Shown: positions 26,442 to 35,611 of the stretch, one piece after another
Layout of the letters: each line of letters starts with the position of its first letter
Position numbering within the stretch: position 1 is the first letter of the stretch
Source of the DNA: Gammaproteobacteria bacterium
GTDB taxonomy: Bacteria; Pseudomonadota; Gammaproteobacteria; Enterobacterales; Alteromonadaceae
NCBI GenBank assembly: GCA_018825965.1
Contig: JAHKAA010000045.1
Span: 62,001-126,000 of the forward strand
Length of the DNA stretch: 64,000 bases
Direction of reading: 5' to 3'
Program-made: the position numbers and the translations under genes
Notes under the pieces: generated by a model
Database searches by the model: none
Seen by the model: the letters and a program-made list of their open reading frames with translations, nothing else
Told to the model about the DNA's origin: nothing

Positions 26442-26757
26442 AAATCTAACTCCTGAACAGGCTTTGCTTTGAGTATAAGAGCTTTGAGGGTAAACGCACT
26501 TTTGCTCAGAGCTTCAAAGTCCTTTTTTAACCCATCTCCTTAAAGGATCCGGCAACTCGGTTCAGACTTGAATAAGCTCAAATCATATAAGCTCAAATCA
26601 TGAGTCCATTCTGCAGTAACAACAAGAAATACATCAGTCAAAAACCCGTTAATCTTTCATTCACAATTACTAACATAAAGTGCTGCCAGTCCATTCATGG
26701 GCATCAACCACACCTTAGTGCAGGGTGGCTTTCTCAGCAGATTATTTAAGGAAAAAT
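26442..26757. other. 316-bp spacer upstream of the outer-membrane barrel gene
   Basis: AT-rich promoter region for the divergent neighbours. It contains a perfect 15-bp tandem duplication (separate entry) and a small stem (TCCTTTTTTAA near 26520). I see no gene or RNA element. Confidence 0.45.
26572..26601. repeat. Perfect 15-bp tandem duplication
   Basis: ATAAGCTCAAATCAT occurs twice in a row at 26572-26586 and 26587-26601. It lies about 160 bp upstream of the outer-membrane protein start; the effect on its promoter is unknown. Confidence 0.85.
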
Positions 26758-27312
26758 ATGTTAAACAAAATCGCAGTAGCAATAATGGCTTTAGGCTGTT
26801 CAGCAGCCGTATTTTCAGCTCAGGCAGAACAACCTTATTATTTTGGTGCTCAGTACAGTCAACAAAGTGTTGATGATCTGTCCTGGGACTTTGGGGTCTT
26901 ATCTGCGGTCGCAGGTTATCAGTTGAATGACGTATTCGCCATTGAAGGTCGTTTGGGTCTAGGTATACAGGATGAAGAGTATTCAGACGCATTCACCAGT
27001 GCCAAAATAGGAATAGATCACAGTTACTCATTACTGGGTAAAGCATCCTGGCCTGTGCTGGAAACTTTGTCTGTGTATGGTATGGCTGGTTTTAATAAAA
27101 CTAAATACGATTTCAAAATGAATGATGAAGGCGACACTTTGCGTGATAGCCACAGTGAAGACGGTCTGATTTATGGCGCTGGCGCGGAATTGCGTTTTAC
27201 ACCTAATCTGAGCTTCACCTTTGAATACGCTGTTTTGCCAGAAATAGGTGATGATGATGAAGATAACCTGGATGTGGACAGCATCAGCGCAGGTCTCAAT
27301 TACCGCTTTTAA
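26758..27312 (+). CDS. Outer-membrane beta-barrel protein, OmpW/OmpA-barrel-like (184 aa)
   Basis: The signal peptide ends in AQAEQP at about residue 24. The mature protein shows alternating strands (YYFGAQYSQQSV, LSAVAGYQLNDVFAIEGRLG) and ends in SISAGLNYRF, with the terminal aromatic residue expected for BAM substrates. The size suggests an 8-stranded barrel of the porin_OMP_beta type. TAAGGA lies at the right distance before ATG 26758. Extracellular loops are rich in Asp/Glu (DDDEDN). Confidence 0.85.
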   Translation: MLNKIAVAIMALGCSAAVFSAQAEQPYYFGAQYSQQSVDDLSWDFGVLSAVAGYQLNDVFAIEGRLGLGIQDEEYSDAFTSAKIGIDHSYSLLGKASWPVLETLSVYGMAGFNKTKYDFKMNDEGDTLRDSHSEDGLIYGAGAELRFTPNLSFTFEYAVLPEIGDDDEDNLDVDSISAGLNYRF

Positions 27313-27491
27313 CTCAAGTCAGGCTATAGCCTGAACACTGATTTTTTGTGTGTAGCAGCCAGGGTTATCATCCCGGCTGCTATTTCCGGTTTCACGCCCC
27401 TTCTCTTCCGCAAATCCCCTTACTGCTCTTGATATTTATCAGCTACGTAACCAGATCAAGCTCACTATCATTTGTGATTTCAGGATCTGCA

Positions 27492-28145
27492 ATGAAAAAC
27501 CTGCATATAGATTTAGTGTCCGACATTGCTTGCCCCTGGTGTGCCATAGGTTATGCCAGGCTGGAACAAGCCATGGATAGCATCAAAGATAAAGTCGACG
27601 TCAGCATTCAATGGCGCGCTTTTGAATTAAACCCGGATCCAAAGCTGGTTCCAGAGCCCATTTTGCCCGCCTTAAGTAAAAAATATGGCCGCAGTGAAGA
27701 CGAAATGCGTGCGTCACAACAGTCGATGATGCAGGTGGCCGCTGATTTGGGCCTTAACTTTGACAAAATGCAGCAACGTTATACCTGCAATACCTTTGAC
27801 GCTCACCGATTAGTGAAATGGGCAGCCGGGTTTAATAAACAAAGCTTGATGAAACAAGCGTTGTTTGAAGCCTATTTTGGTTTTGCAGAGGATGTATCTA
27901 AAAGCGAAGTTCTGCAAAAATGTGCGGATAAAGCCGGACTTGACGCGGATGAAGCGCTTAAAATACTGCAATCAGACCAGTTTAGGGAGGAAGTACGCAC
28001 CGAAGAGGCGCACTACCAACAAGCGGGAATCAGTTCAGTACCGGCTTTTGTGATCAACCAGCGTTATCTGATATCCGGTGCTCAGGACCCGGCAACTTTA
28101 GCCGCCAGTTTGCTGCAAATTGCCGATGAAATGACCACTGAATAA
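27492..28145 (+). CDS. DsbA-family oxidoreductase, FrnE-like (217 aa)
   Basis: Cytoplasmic thioredoxin-fold disulfide isomerase-like protein. The CPWC active site is at residues 14-17 (SDIACPWCAIG), directly at the N-terminus with no signal peptide. The cis-proline loop is seen as GISSVPAFVIN near residue 180. ATG 27492 has AGGA upstream; earlier in-frame starts would add a non-homologous extension. It is followed 33 bases later by the M14 peptidase gene and may be co-transcribed with it. Confidence 0.92.
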   Translation: MKNLHIDLVSDIACPWCAIGYARLEQAMDSIKDKVDVSIQWRAFELNPDPKLVPEPILPALSKKYGRSEDEMRASQQSMMQVAADLGLNFDKMQQRYTCNTFDAHRLVKWAAGFNKQSLMKQALFEAYFGFAEDVSKSEVLQKCADKAGLDADEALKILQSDQFREEVRTEEAHYQQAGISSVPAFVINQRYLISGAQDPATLAASLLQIADEMTTE

Positions 28146-28178
28146 CAACAAATTCATATAAAACAAAAAAGGTGCGGT

Positions 28179-29114
28179 ATGACCAGCCCAAACAAAGACT
28201 TTATTTATCACATAGGTACTGTAGGCACGCCTTGGGGCGAGGCTGAAAAAAAGCAGTGGTTAAGTGAACAACGGATCAAACGCAGCTACGCAGACGAAGT
28301 CATTGATCCACTTCGCCAGTATTTGCCTGATACGGCAGAACTGGTGAGCTACGGCGCTCTGGATTACCGCAGTTTTGATTTACCTCTGTATCCGCTTTTT
28401 GCCGTTCGCAGTAAAAACTGGCAAGCCGATAAGCCAATAGTGCTGGTGACCGGGGGTGTGCATGGTTATGAAACCAGTGGCGTGCAAGGAGCTTTGCAAT
28501 TTATTAAAGAAGAATTCAGCCGCTACAGCGAAAAGGTGAATCTGCTGGTATTGCCCTGCATCAGCCCCTGGGGTTATGAAAGCATCAACCGCTGGAATCC
28601 AAAAGCAGTAGATCCAAACCGATCCTTTGGCGCTGAAAGTCAGTCGGATGAGGCTACTCTGGCGATGAATTTTGTGCGTCAACATGCCGCAGAAATACTG
28701 GTCCATACCGATTTGCATGAAACCACAGACTCAGACAACAGCGAATTCCGCCCAGCCAAAGCGGCCCGTGATGGCACAGTCAATCACAACTGGAATATCC
28801 CTGATGGGTTTTATCTGGTGGGTGATACAGCTAAACCAGAAGCTGGTTTTCAGCGCGCTATTATCGAAGCAGTGCAAAACGTCACTCATATAGCTGAAGC
28901 CGATGAAAATGGCTGTCTGATAGGCGAAAAACTCGCACAGTTTGGTGTAGTGAATTACCCGAAACGCTCTTTAGGGCTTTGTGGCGGTATGACAGATGCC
29001 AGATTTGTCACGACCACTGAAGTGTACCCGGACAGCCCAAAAGCCAGCCCGGAGCAATGTAATGCAGCTCAGGTCGCCGTCATTTGTGCAGCAGTGGATT
29101 ACGCTTTAGGTTGA
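28179..29114 (+). CDS. M14-family zinc metallocarboxypeptidase-like protein (311 aa)
   Basis: The zinc-binding HxxE is seen in VTGGVHGYETSG (about residue 95), and a third ligand is probably the histidine in LVHTDLHETTDSD. The conserved NRWNPKAVDPNRSF segment supplies the substrate-binding Asn-Arg-like residues. There is no signal peptide, so it is cytoplasmic, unlike digestive carboxypeptidases. The substrate is probably a small peptide or acyl-amino acid, in the manner of the succinylglutamate desuccinylase/M14 group. Confidence 0.85.
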   Translation: MTSPNKDFIYHIGTVGTPWGEAEKKQWLSEQRIKRSYADEVIDPLRQYLPDTAELVSYGALDYRSFDLPLYPLFAVRSKNWQADKPIVLVTGGVHGYETSGVQGALQFIKEEFSRYSEKVNLLVLPCISPWGYESINRWNPKAVDPNRSFGAESQSDEATLAMNFVRQHAAEILVHTDLHETTDSDNSEFRPAKAARDGTVNHNWNIPDGFYLVGDTAKPEAGFQRAIIEAVQNVTHIAEADENGCLIGEKLAQFGVVNYPKRSLGLCGGMTDARFVTTTEVYPDSPKASPEQCNAAQVAVICAAVDYALG

Positions 29115-29122
29115 GCGAAACA

Positions 29123-29201
29123 ATCAGGGCCAGAGTATTAACGCTGACCCTGATGTAACGGACTGAAGCAGACTTGCAGGTCAGAGTTAAGGCTCTGACC
29201 T
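29123..29201. terminator. Two hairpins between convergent M14 and TonB receptor genes
   Basis: ATCAGGG/CCCTGAT (29123-29129, 29148-29154) and AGGTCAGAG/CTCTGACCT (29178-29186, 29193-29201) lie in the 90-bp gap. Neither has a strong T tract. The second resembles the hairpin at 18077. Confidence 0.55.
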
Positions 29202-29204
29202 TGC

Positions 29205-31340
29205 TTAGAAGGAGTAGGTTGCGCCTAAAGTGAAGTTACGTGGTGTGCCGTAGCCGTATTGATCAAAAAAACCAATCTGGCTGTAGTAGGTTTCGTCAAA
29301 CAAATTGTCAACGTTAAACTGCACTGATAACTGTTCAGTCACCTCATAACGTGCCATCAGACTGACCAGGCTGTAGGAGTCCTGACGCAGGATTTTTGGT
29401 GCTGTACCGCTGTATTGTTCATCCTCCCAGCTGATACCACCACCTATGACTAAACCTTCTAACTCATTCACAAAGTCATAAGTGGTAAAGAGGTTCAGTT
29501 TTTTCCGTGGATGATCGGTATTCACTTCAGTACCTGCAGCATCTTCGGCTTTAAACTGAGAATACCCGGCAGAGATATTCCAGTTGTCGGTTAACCGCCC
29601 TATCAACTCCACTTCAAAACCTTTACTTTCAACACCCTGAGCAGCACGGTACATAGTTTGAGGAGGTAAACCATTGACCGGCGGGAAAGTGCCAATGGGC
29701 TGCGCCAGATTGTCCTGATCTATCTTAAACACAGCGACGGCGGTTTGTACTGCACCATTGAGAAAAGAGCTTTTTAAACCCAATTCAGTGTTCGTGCCTT
29801 CCAGCGGATCAATAAAATCGCCTGAAGCTACACGGGCATTTTGTGGTTTAAAAATCTCAGTCTGACTGATGTAGGCATTGTGGTTTGCCGTGAGCTGGTA
29901 CATTAAACCAGCATAAGGTACAAATACGCTGTCATCGCCATAGTTCTCAACCACGCCATAATTAACGCCAGTGCGTTCCCATTTTGATAAACGACCACCG
30001 GCAATCAGTTTTAAATCATCGGTCAGAGAAAAACGGGTGGCCGCATAATAACCATCCTGCTCTGTCTCTAAGTCTACAGCTACCGCAGAAGTACCGGAGA
30101 AAGTCGGCTCCGGATAACTGCCACCATTCCACTCATAAAAATTACCTACAGGCGTAAAAGCTGAGGTCTGAGCAAAGGTGCGGGTTTCAGCTTCCTGCTT
30201 ACTGTTCAATACACCTACCACGAACTCATGGCTCTGACCTAAAAGCTGGTAATCACCTTTTAACTGCAGATCAAGGCTGTTTTGTTGACTGGTGCCTGAG
30301 CTTTTATAAGGAAATGAATTTAAACCCAAACCTGTTGTTTTGTCCGGGTTACCTGACAGATATAACAACTGGGTATCTGCGGTATTTTTTGTATGGTTGT
30401 AACTCACTTTACCTTGCCAGCCGTTGGCGAAGTTATGCACCAGATTGGCAAAAGTGTTGGCGTTGGTTGATGCCCAGTAAGTCCAGTCTGCAGCTGAAGT
30501 GATATTTCTGTCCCAGTTGGTTTGTGAACCATCGCTAAACCAGGCTGCTAAACCGCCCCAGGTTGAACCTTTAGGGTCGTTATCCTGATAACTACTGCCA
30601 AAACTGACAGAAGTGTTATCAGTTAAATCGGCATCCACTATGCCATAAAGCACTGTTTTATCGTCTTCCGGTATATCCATAAAGCTGTCGCCCAGTTCTT
30701 TTTTGGCAACAAAACGCACACGCACATCTCCCTGACTATCTAAGCCAGTGGAAAGATCCGTGCTAATAAATCTGTTATTCCAGCGGCCAATACCTGCGTT
30801 GACATAACCTGTCATCTCAGCAGAATCCGCATGTTTACGCACTAAATTGATCGAAGCCGAAGGGTCGCCGGCACCTGTTAATAACCCCGTTGCGCCACGC
30901 ACCACCTCAATGCGTTCATAAATAGACACATCTGCAATAGTTTCACCTGAGTCACCCGCCAGACTCCAGGCTAAAGGCACGCCATCAATCTGGTATTTAT
31001 CAATATCAAAACCACGGGCGCTAAAGGTATTGCGCGTTGTATCTAACTGTTTAGCCGACACACCAACGGTTTGGCTAATGACTTCGTTAATGCCACTGAA
31101 GCCCTGATCCACAATACGTTGTGAAGTAATCACACTGACAGACTGAGGAGTTTCAAACAAAGACAAACCTAAACCTGTGGCCGTATCAATGTTTTCATTG
31201 ACTGTGTAGTTGCCCACTACAGTAATTTTTTCAATTTCTTTTTCGGCTTTATCATCCGCAGCCTGAACTACAGCCACCATACAAGCCAATTGCACCGCCA
31301 CTACCACTGGCAGCTTTCTGAATTTCTGTTGTAAAGCCAT
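29205..31340 (-). CDS. TonB-dependent siderophore receptor, FhuE/FpvA-type (711 aa)
   Basis: Outer-membrane ferric-siderophore importer. The signal peptide ends near VVQA, a TonB-box-like IEKITVVGNYT follows, then the plug (about 50-165: TPQSVSVITSQRI, RGFDIDKYQIDGVPL, RGATGLLTGAGDPSASINLVRK). The barrel ends with RNFTLGATYSF. The segment GLTGAGDPS-like and overall length match TIGR01783 siderophore receptors. GGGGGTGAT precedes the ATG at 31338-31340. A Fur-box-like sequence lies about 40-55 bp upstream. No siderophore biosynthesis genes are near, so it may take up xenosiderophores. Confidence 0.93.
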   Translation of the reverse strand: MALQQKFRKLPVVVAVQLACMVAVVQAADDKAEKEIEKITVVGNYTVNENIDTATGLGLSLFETPQSVSVITSQRIVDQGFSGINEVISQTVGVSAKQLDTTRNTFSARGFDIDKYQIDGVPLAWSLAGDSGETIADVSIYERIEVVRGATGLLTGAGDPSASINLVRKHADSAEMTGYVNAGIGRWNNRFISTDLSTGLDSQGDVRVRFVAKKELGDSFMDIPEDDKTVLYGIVDADLTDNTSVSFGSSYQDNDPKGSTWGGLAAWFSDGSQTNWDRNITSAADWTYWASTNANTFANLVHNFANGWQGKVSYNHTKNTADTQLLYLSGNPDKTTGLGLNSFPYKSSGTSQQNSLDLQLKGDYQLLGQSHEFVVGVLNSKQEAETRTFAQTSAFTPVGNFYEWNGGSYPEPTFSGTSAVAVDLETEQDGYYAATRFSLTDDLKLIAGGRLSKWERTGVNYGVVENYGDDSVFVPYAGLMYQLTANHNAYISQTEIFKPQNARVASGDFIDPLEGTNTELGLKSSFLNGAVQTAVAVFKIDQDNLAQPIGTFPPVNGLPPQTMYRAAQGVESKGFEVELIGRLTDNWNISAGYSQFKAEDAAGTEVNTDHPRKKLNLFTTYDFVNELEGLVIGGGISWEDEQYSGTAPKILRQDSYSLVSLMARYEVTEQLSVQFNVDNLFDETYYSQIGFFDQYGYGTPRNFTLGATYSF

Positions 31341-31377
31341 GATCACCCCCCAATAAAGTTGGGCGAATAATACATCA

Positions 31378-31396
31378 ATACGAATCATTATCAACT
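31378..31396 (-). promoter_or_regulatory. Fur box upstream of the siderophore receptor
   Basis: On the minus strand GTTGATAATGATTCGTATT contains TGATAATGATT, matching most of the consensus GATAATGATAATCATTATC; the right half is weaker. Position and target gene fit iron repression by Fur. Confidence 0.7.
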
Positions 31397-31490
31397 AGAT
31401 TAAGACGAAAAGCGGAGCTATACGACGAACCGATGTAAGTGGTTTCAAACATGTAACTTATTGATAACAAACATCGGCTAGAAACCGGGG

Positions 31491-31832
31491 TTAGTCGTCT
31501 CTGGTCAGCACTTCCAACAGTTCCACTTCAAAAATCAGGTTTGAATGGGCTGGGATCATAGTTCCAATCTGACGTTCGCCATAAGCTAAATGAGCGGGCA
31601 CCCACAACTTACGTTTGCCGCCCACTTGCATGCCTTTTAAGCCTAAAATCCAGCCCTGAATGACTCTGTTGTTACTTAAAATGCACTGAAAAGCTTCGCC
31701 TCTTTGATAGGATGAATCGAACTCTGTACCATCTTCCAGCCAGCCGCGATAATGGGCTGTAATTAAAGCACCACGTTCAGCCGCTTTGCCTTCACCCGGC
31801 ACTATATCTTCAATTTTTAATTCATCAGTCAT
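31491..31832 (-). CDS. FKBP-type peptidyl-prolyl cis-trans isomerase (113 aa)
   Basis: Single FKBP domain, cytoplasmic, with no signal peptide and no dimerisation domain. Signature segments are GALITAHYRGWLEDGTEFDSS, VIQGWILGLKGMQVGGKRKL and YGERQIGTMIPAHSNLIFEVELL. ATG at 31830-31832 is preferred over upstream in-frame codons because the domain starts there. Catalytic Tyr, Phe/Asp and Trp positions appear conserved. Confidence 0.93.
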   Translation of the reverse strand: MTDELKIEDIVPGEGKAAERGALITAHYRGWLEDGTEFDSSYQRGEAFQCILSNNRVIQGWILGLKGMQVGGKRKLWVPAHLAYGERQIGTMIPAHSNLIFEVELLEVLTRDD

Positions 31833-31969
31833 ATCTTTGCCCGCCCTCAATTTTTTGCGCTGAGTATATCTAAAAATAATCGGCGGAATAACATCATGTT
31901 AAGACAGGAGCCTAACCTTGACGCTGAAATGTTCTATAGTTTTTGAATAAACGCAAAGGAGTGCACAAC

Positions 31970-32848
31970 ATGTCTGCAATGACGACCCACTTTAGCCTCC
32001 GACTCCTGCCTTTTCTTTTGCTGCTGTTACCCGTTTTAAGCAACGCACAACCACAGCAAGTGATCTATTCCTGGCCTATGTCAATGCTCGGGGATGCCAG
32101 AGGCAGCTATCCTATCGCCTTGTTGCATCTGGCGATTGAAAAATCCGGCACTGAGTATCAGTTGGTTCCCAATGGGCAGGTGATGAGTCAGCACAGAACC
32201 TTGCGCCAGCTTGGCAGCAATAGCGGGTTGGATGTGGTCTGGACTATGACTTCAACGGAGCGGGAAAAAGAACTGCGGCCAATTCGTATTCCAATAGACA
32301 GAGGCCTGATTGGCTGGCGTTTATTACTGATCCACAACGATAACGAACAAAAAATTCAGCAACTGGATGAAAAACAACTGAAAACCAGCCCCTCCATTCA
32401 GGGCAGTGACTGGCCTGATTATCCAATTTTAAAAGCCAATCAGTTCAGGGTATTGGGCAGCGGCGACTTTGAGGCTATGTTTAAGATGCTACAGGCCAAA
32501 CGTATCGATTATTTCCCACGTTCTGTCACAGAGATTTGGCCTGAGCTACAACAACGATCAGCTATGTCGCTGATTGTAGCGCCAAAATGGGTATTACATT
32601 ATCCCGCTGCTTTGTATTTTTTTGTGCAAAAAGACAATATTGAACTGGCCAATGCCATTGAAATTGGTCTGCTAAGAGCCATTGAAGATGGCAGTATGCA
32701 GCAGCTGTTTTTGCAGCATTTCAGCAGTGCTTTGCAACAGGCAGAGCTGAAATCCAGAACAGTGATCCAACTGACAAATCCAGTTTTACCTGCCGAAACC
32801 CCGCTGCAAAATAAAGCACTGTGGTTTGACCCACAACTGGGTTACTAA
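31970..32848 (+). CDS. Periplasmic solute-binding-like protein (292 aa)
   Basis: The signal peptide (about 1-27, ending SNAQ) precedes a binding-protein-like domain with VIYSWPMSMLGD at the front. The DVVWTMTSTEREKEL stretch matches a conserved feature of this orphan family, also seen as PWLKKTAERERDF in the gene at 25623. A perfect AAGGAGTG precedes ATG 31970. It ends two bases before the stop of the convergent nasR gene, but a role in nitrate/nitrite sensing is only suggested by that position. Confidence 0.72.
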   Translation: MSAMTTHFSLRLLPFLLLLLPVLSNAQPQQVIYSWPMSMLGDARGSYPIALLHLAIEKSGTEYQLVPNGQVMSQHRTLRQLGSNSGLDVVWTMTSTEREKELRPIRIPIDRGLIGWRLLLIHNDNEQKIQQLDEKQLKTSPSIQGSDWPDYPILKANQFRVLGSGDFEAMFKMLQAKRIDYFPRSVTEIWPELQQRSAMSLIVAPKWVLHYPAALYFFVQKDNIELANAIEIGLLRAIEDGSMQQLFLQHFSSALQQAELKSRTVIQLTNPVLPAETPLQNKALWFDPQLGY

Positions 32849-32850
32849 AG

Positions 32851-34131
32851 CTAAGTTTTCACCGGTACCAATGCTTTGATTACAGCACCAGCCACATCGG
32901 CAATACGGCATTGTTGTTTCATCGCACTTTGCTGCAATTGGCGATAGGCCTGTTCTTCCGTCAGTTTTTTATACTGCATCAATAATAACTTGGCGCGATC
33001 TATCAGCTTTTGTTCTGTGATAGCACGACGGGCGTCTGTCAGCTCGGTTTGCATCTGGCGGATATGCTGGGCCTGTTCAGACAGCAACTGATAAAACGAC
33101 CGGCCCGGTACCTGTACATTTTGTTCCGCAAGGCTGCCCAGCAGCACTGAAGCGCCATATAAACCCGGCATGCTGGGATCAATAAGCAAAGTTAAACCAG
33201 CATTGGCTGGCAACTCTGTTAATTCAGTCAGCTTTTCCTGATGCTGTTGCAGCTGCTGCAATGCGGCTTCTACAGTGGCGGAAGTCAGTTGCTGCAATTC
33301 CGTGGTCAGGCCTGCCTGCAACAAATGCATAGCGTCTATACGTTCAGTCGCAAACTGATACCACAGATCGCTCAGCGCAGGCACCGGAGTTTCAGTACCT
33401 GACAGTTGTTGGATCATAGTTCTTAGTTGCTGCAGTTGTTTTGCTGCGCTGGCTTGTTCCTGTAACTGCCACTCTTGTTGTTGACCAACAGTGGCAAACT
33501 CCAGAAATACAGCAGCGCTGTGTTGTTGCGCCTGTTGCAGCAATAACAAACGTTCAGCAAGCTCAGTCGTTAACTGACCCGAAGCTAAACCCATAGCGCC
33601 CCATGCCCTTTCTTGTCCGGCATATTCTTTGGTTTGCAGTAAGTTAAATAAGGCCACCAGAAAACGCGTAATGCCGGCGTCACAGGCCAGATCCGCCGAC
33701 TCCAGCACCACGGCCAGCCAAGCGGCAATTAACCGGCTGTAAGCTTCTGTCGATTGCAGCGGAGTCAATTTCTGCTTACCAACCTGTTCACGTAACTCAG
33801 CCAGATGATCCATACCCTGAAGCGCCAGACAAACACCACTTAATAAACGGCTGCTATGACAAGGTTCCGCCGCCTGCAGGTAGTGTTGCGTTAACTGAGT
33901 GCGTAGTTGCTGCTCTGCTTTCGTGCTTTGCAGTAGCTGCTGCTGACGCTGCTTTGCAAATAATTCACAGCCTGACGCCAGAAAAATATTACTGATGCCA
34001 CGCTCACGTTGCAGCTGGTGCACCAATTCACTCATGCTGGTCACCAGTAAACAGTTAGCCGAAAGCTGTTGCAGGGCTTTTATTTCGGCCTGCTTAGCAG
34101 AAAGCAAAAAGAGTGCGGTTGAATGATTCAT
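32851..34131 (-). CDS. nasR: NasR-like nitrate/nitrite-responsive antiterminator, NIT-ANTAR (426 aa)
   Basis: The N-terminal region (about 30-300) has the NIT (nitrate/nitrite sensing) character, with LVHQLQRERGISNIFLASG matching the conserved QxERGxS signature. The C-terminal 60 residues are an ANTAR RNA-binding domain (TDARRAITEQKLIDRAKLLLMQ, then the helix ending in RIADVAGAVIKAL). In Klebsiella, NasR binds nitrate or nitrite and releases transcription past a leader terminator of the nas operon. A matching strong terminator lies in the nirB leader here. It is the last gene of the nir cluster. Confidence 0.9.
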   Translation of the reverse strand: MNHSTALFLLSAKQAEIKALQQLSANCLLVTSMSELVHQLQRERGISNIFLASGCELFAKQRQQQLLQSTKAEQQLRTQLTQHYLQAAEPCHSSRLLSGVCLALQGMDHLAELREQVGKQKLTPLQSTEAYSRLIAAWLAVVLESADLACDAGITRFLVALFNLLQTKEYAGQERAWGAMGLASGQLTTELAERLLLLQQAQQHSAAVFLEFATVGQQQEWQLQEQASAAKQLQQLRTMIQQLSGTETPVPALSDLWYQFATERIDAMHLLQAGLTTELQQLTSATVEAALQQLQQHQEKLTELTELPANAGLTLLIDPSMPGLYGASVLLGSLAEQNVQVPGRSFYQLLSEQAQHIRQMQTELTDARRAITEQKLIDRAKLLLMQYKKLTEEQAYRQLQQSAMKQQCRIADVAGAVIKALVPVKT

Positions 34132-34323
34132 CTGTTACACAAAAAACTTCATATCCATAAGCTCTAGCAATGCTTATTCCAAAACCGCACTCTTTTCGTC
34201 AGGGCAGGTCACCACAAGGCTAAGCCGGTGTTTGATTTGGTCTGACCCAACCAGATGGTGCAGCTATGCCCCTTAAAGGTGCAGAAGATACACAAGATGG
34301 TGCACCTGAAACTGCAAGTTCAG

Positions 34324-35532
34324 TTAATACTTCGCCAGCCACTGTAGCCAGAACTTACTGGTGTCTGTGTGTAAGCTGTTCGCTTGATAATCAGCATATT
34401 TCAGCAACACCGCATGCTGAGCGTTCAGGCTATAACTCAGCTGTACATTCAGCTCTTTGCCATAATCTGCTTCGCCTTCTGCCGCATCCAGCCAGTGGTA
34501 AAAGGTTATCAGCTCCAGCTGGTCCAGTTTATAACCCAGCTTTATATACTTATCTTCAATACCGCTGACAGGTGTGGCCAAAAACTTATCAGCAAAACCC
34601 TGAAATTTATGCAAAGTAGCCAGTGGTGTGGCGAAACCTATGCCGTTACCAGAACCTGTATCGGCACCTAAAACCTCAATACCTACTCCACTTTGCCAGG
34701 CACCCGACCAGAAGTTCGCTTCCAGAGTCCAGTACTCTGCGTTGTAAGCATTTGGGTTATCGCCAGCCTCTTGTTGCCAGGCGTAAGAGCCATACAGCTG
34801 ATAGCGGCTGCTTTGAGATAACACCTGACTGTACTGATAATCCAGCCCCAGCGTTTGGTTTGACACTAAAGGCGCATCGTCAAATTCCATCTGATAAACA
34901 AAAGCACCGAGCTGATGGTTATTGCCGGGTTGATAACGTAGATCCAGCAGATGTACATCCGAACTCCAGTCGCCTTGTGGGCTTTTACTGCCAAAAACCC
35001 GGTTCACTTTGCTGCTGTAGCTGTAATCCAGCTTGAGATCAGAGGACAGACTGGCCTGATAACGCACAGCATCAAAGGTCTGTTCGTTTTGACGCCAGCC
35101 TACACCACCGACAAAACGCTCATTCGCTAAGTTAATGCGCTGACGGCCAATTTTGAGTGTCTGGCTGTCACCTTGATACTGAATAAAAACCTGATTTAAA
35201 TCAGCACCAGCAGGGTCGGCCACCACTGGGTAAGCAGTTTTGCCATTGATACTGTCGTTGTAGTTTTTATCGCCCAAAGCGGCCACATAATCAAATTCAC
35301 CACCTGCCGACCAGCTGTGGCTGAATTTTTGCGTCAAACTAAAACGCGAGAGCAAGGTACTGGCCAACGCATTTTCGGCAAGGCCATTCTGATCCACAGC
35401 TTCCAGCCGGTAACGGAATAACATTTTGAGTTCAGGAGCAGCTAAAGCAACGGAAGTCTTTTCCTCAGCCACAGCAAAAACTGAAGTACAAGTGGCCGCT
35501 AGGGCCATGGCAATCAAAGAGTAATAGCGCAT
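34324..35532 (-). CDS. Outer-membrane porin-like protein, alginate-export family type (402 aa)
   Basis: The signal peptide ends near FAVAEE. The rest is a beta-barrel of about 16-18 strands with features of the alginate_exp/OprE-like group: LFRYRLEAVDQNG, TLKIGRQRINLANERFVGGVGWRQNEQTFDAV. It ends in FWLQWLAKY, with a terminal aromatic residue. Located between cobA and nasR, it is probably the outer-membrane entry route for nitrate/nitrite or another anion; this is inferred from position only. Confidence 0.75.
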   Translation of the reverse strand: MRYYSLIAMALAATCTSVFAVAEEKTSVALAAPELKMLFRYRLEAVDQNGLAENALASTLLSRFSLTQKFSHSWSAGGEFDYVAALGDKNYNDSINGKTAYPVVADPAGADLNQVFIQYQGDSQTLKIGRQRINLANERFVGGVGWRQNEQTFDAVRYQASLSSDLKLDYSYSSKVNRVFGSKSPQGDWSSDVHLLDLRYQPGNNHQLGAFVYQMEFDDAPLVSNQTLGLDYQYSQVLSQSSRYQLYGSYAWQQEAGDNPNAYNAEYWTLEANFWSGAWQSGVGIEVLGADTGSGNGIGFATPLATLHKFQGFADKFLATPVSGIEDKYIKLGYKLDQLELITFYHWLDAAEGEADYGKELNVQLSYSLNAQHAVLLKYADYQANSLHTDTSKFWLQWLAKY

Positions 35533-35611
35533 ACGGCATTCCTTTTATTTTGGCAAAGCTTCGCCAACTGGCGTAGCCAGAAAGCAAAACAAATAGGGTT
35601 TTACTAAAGGG

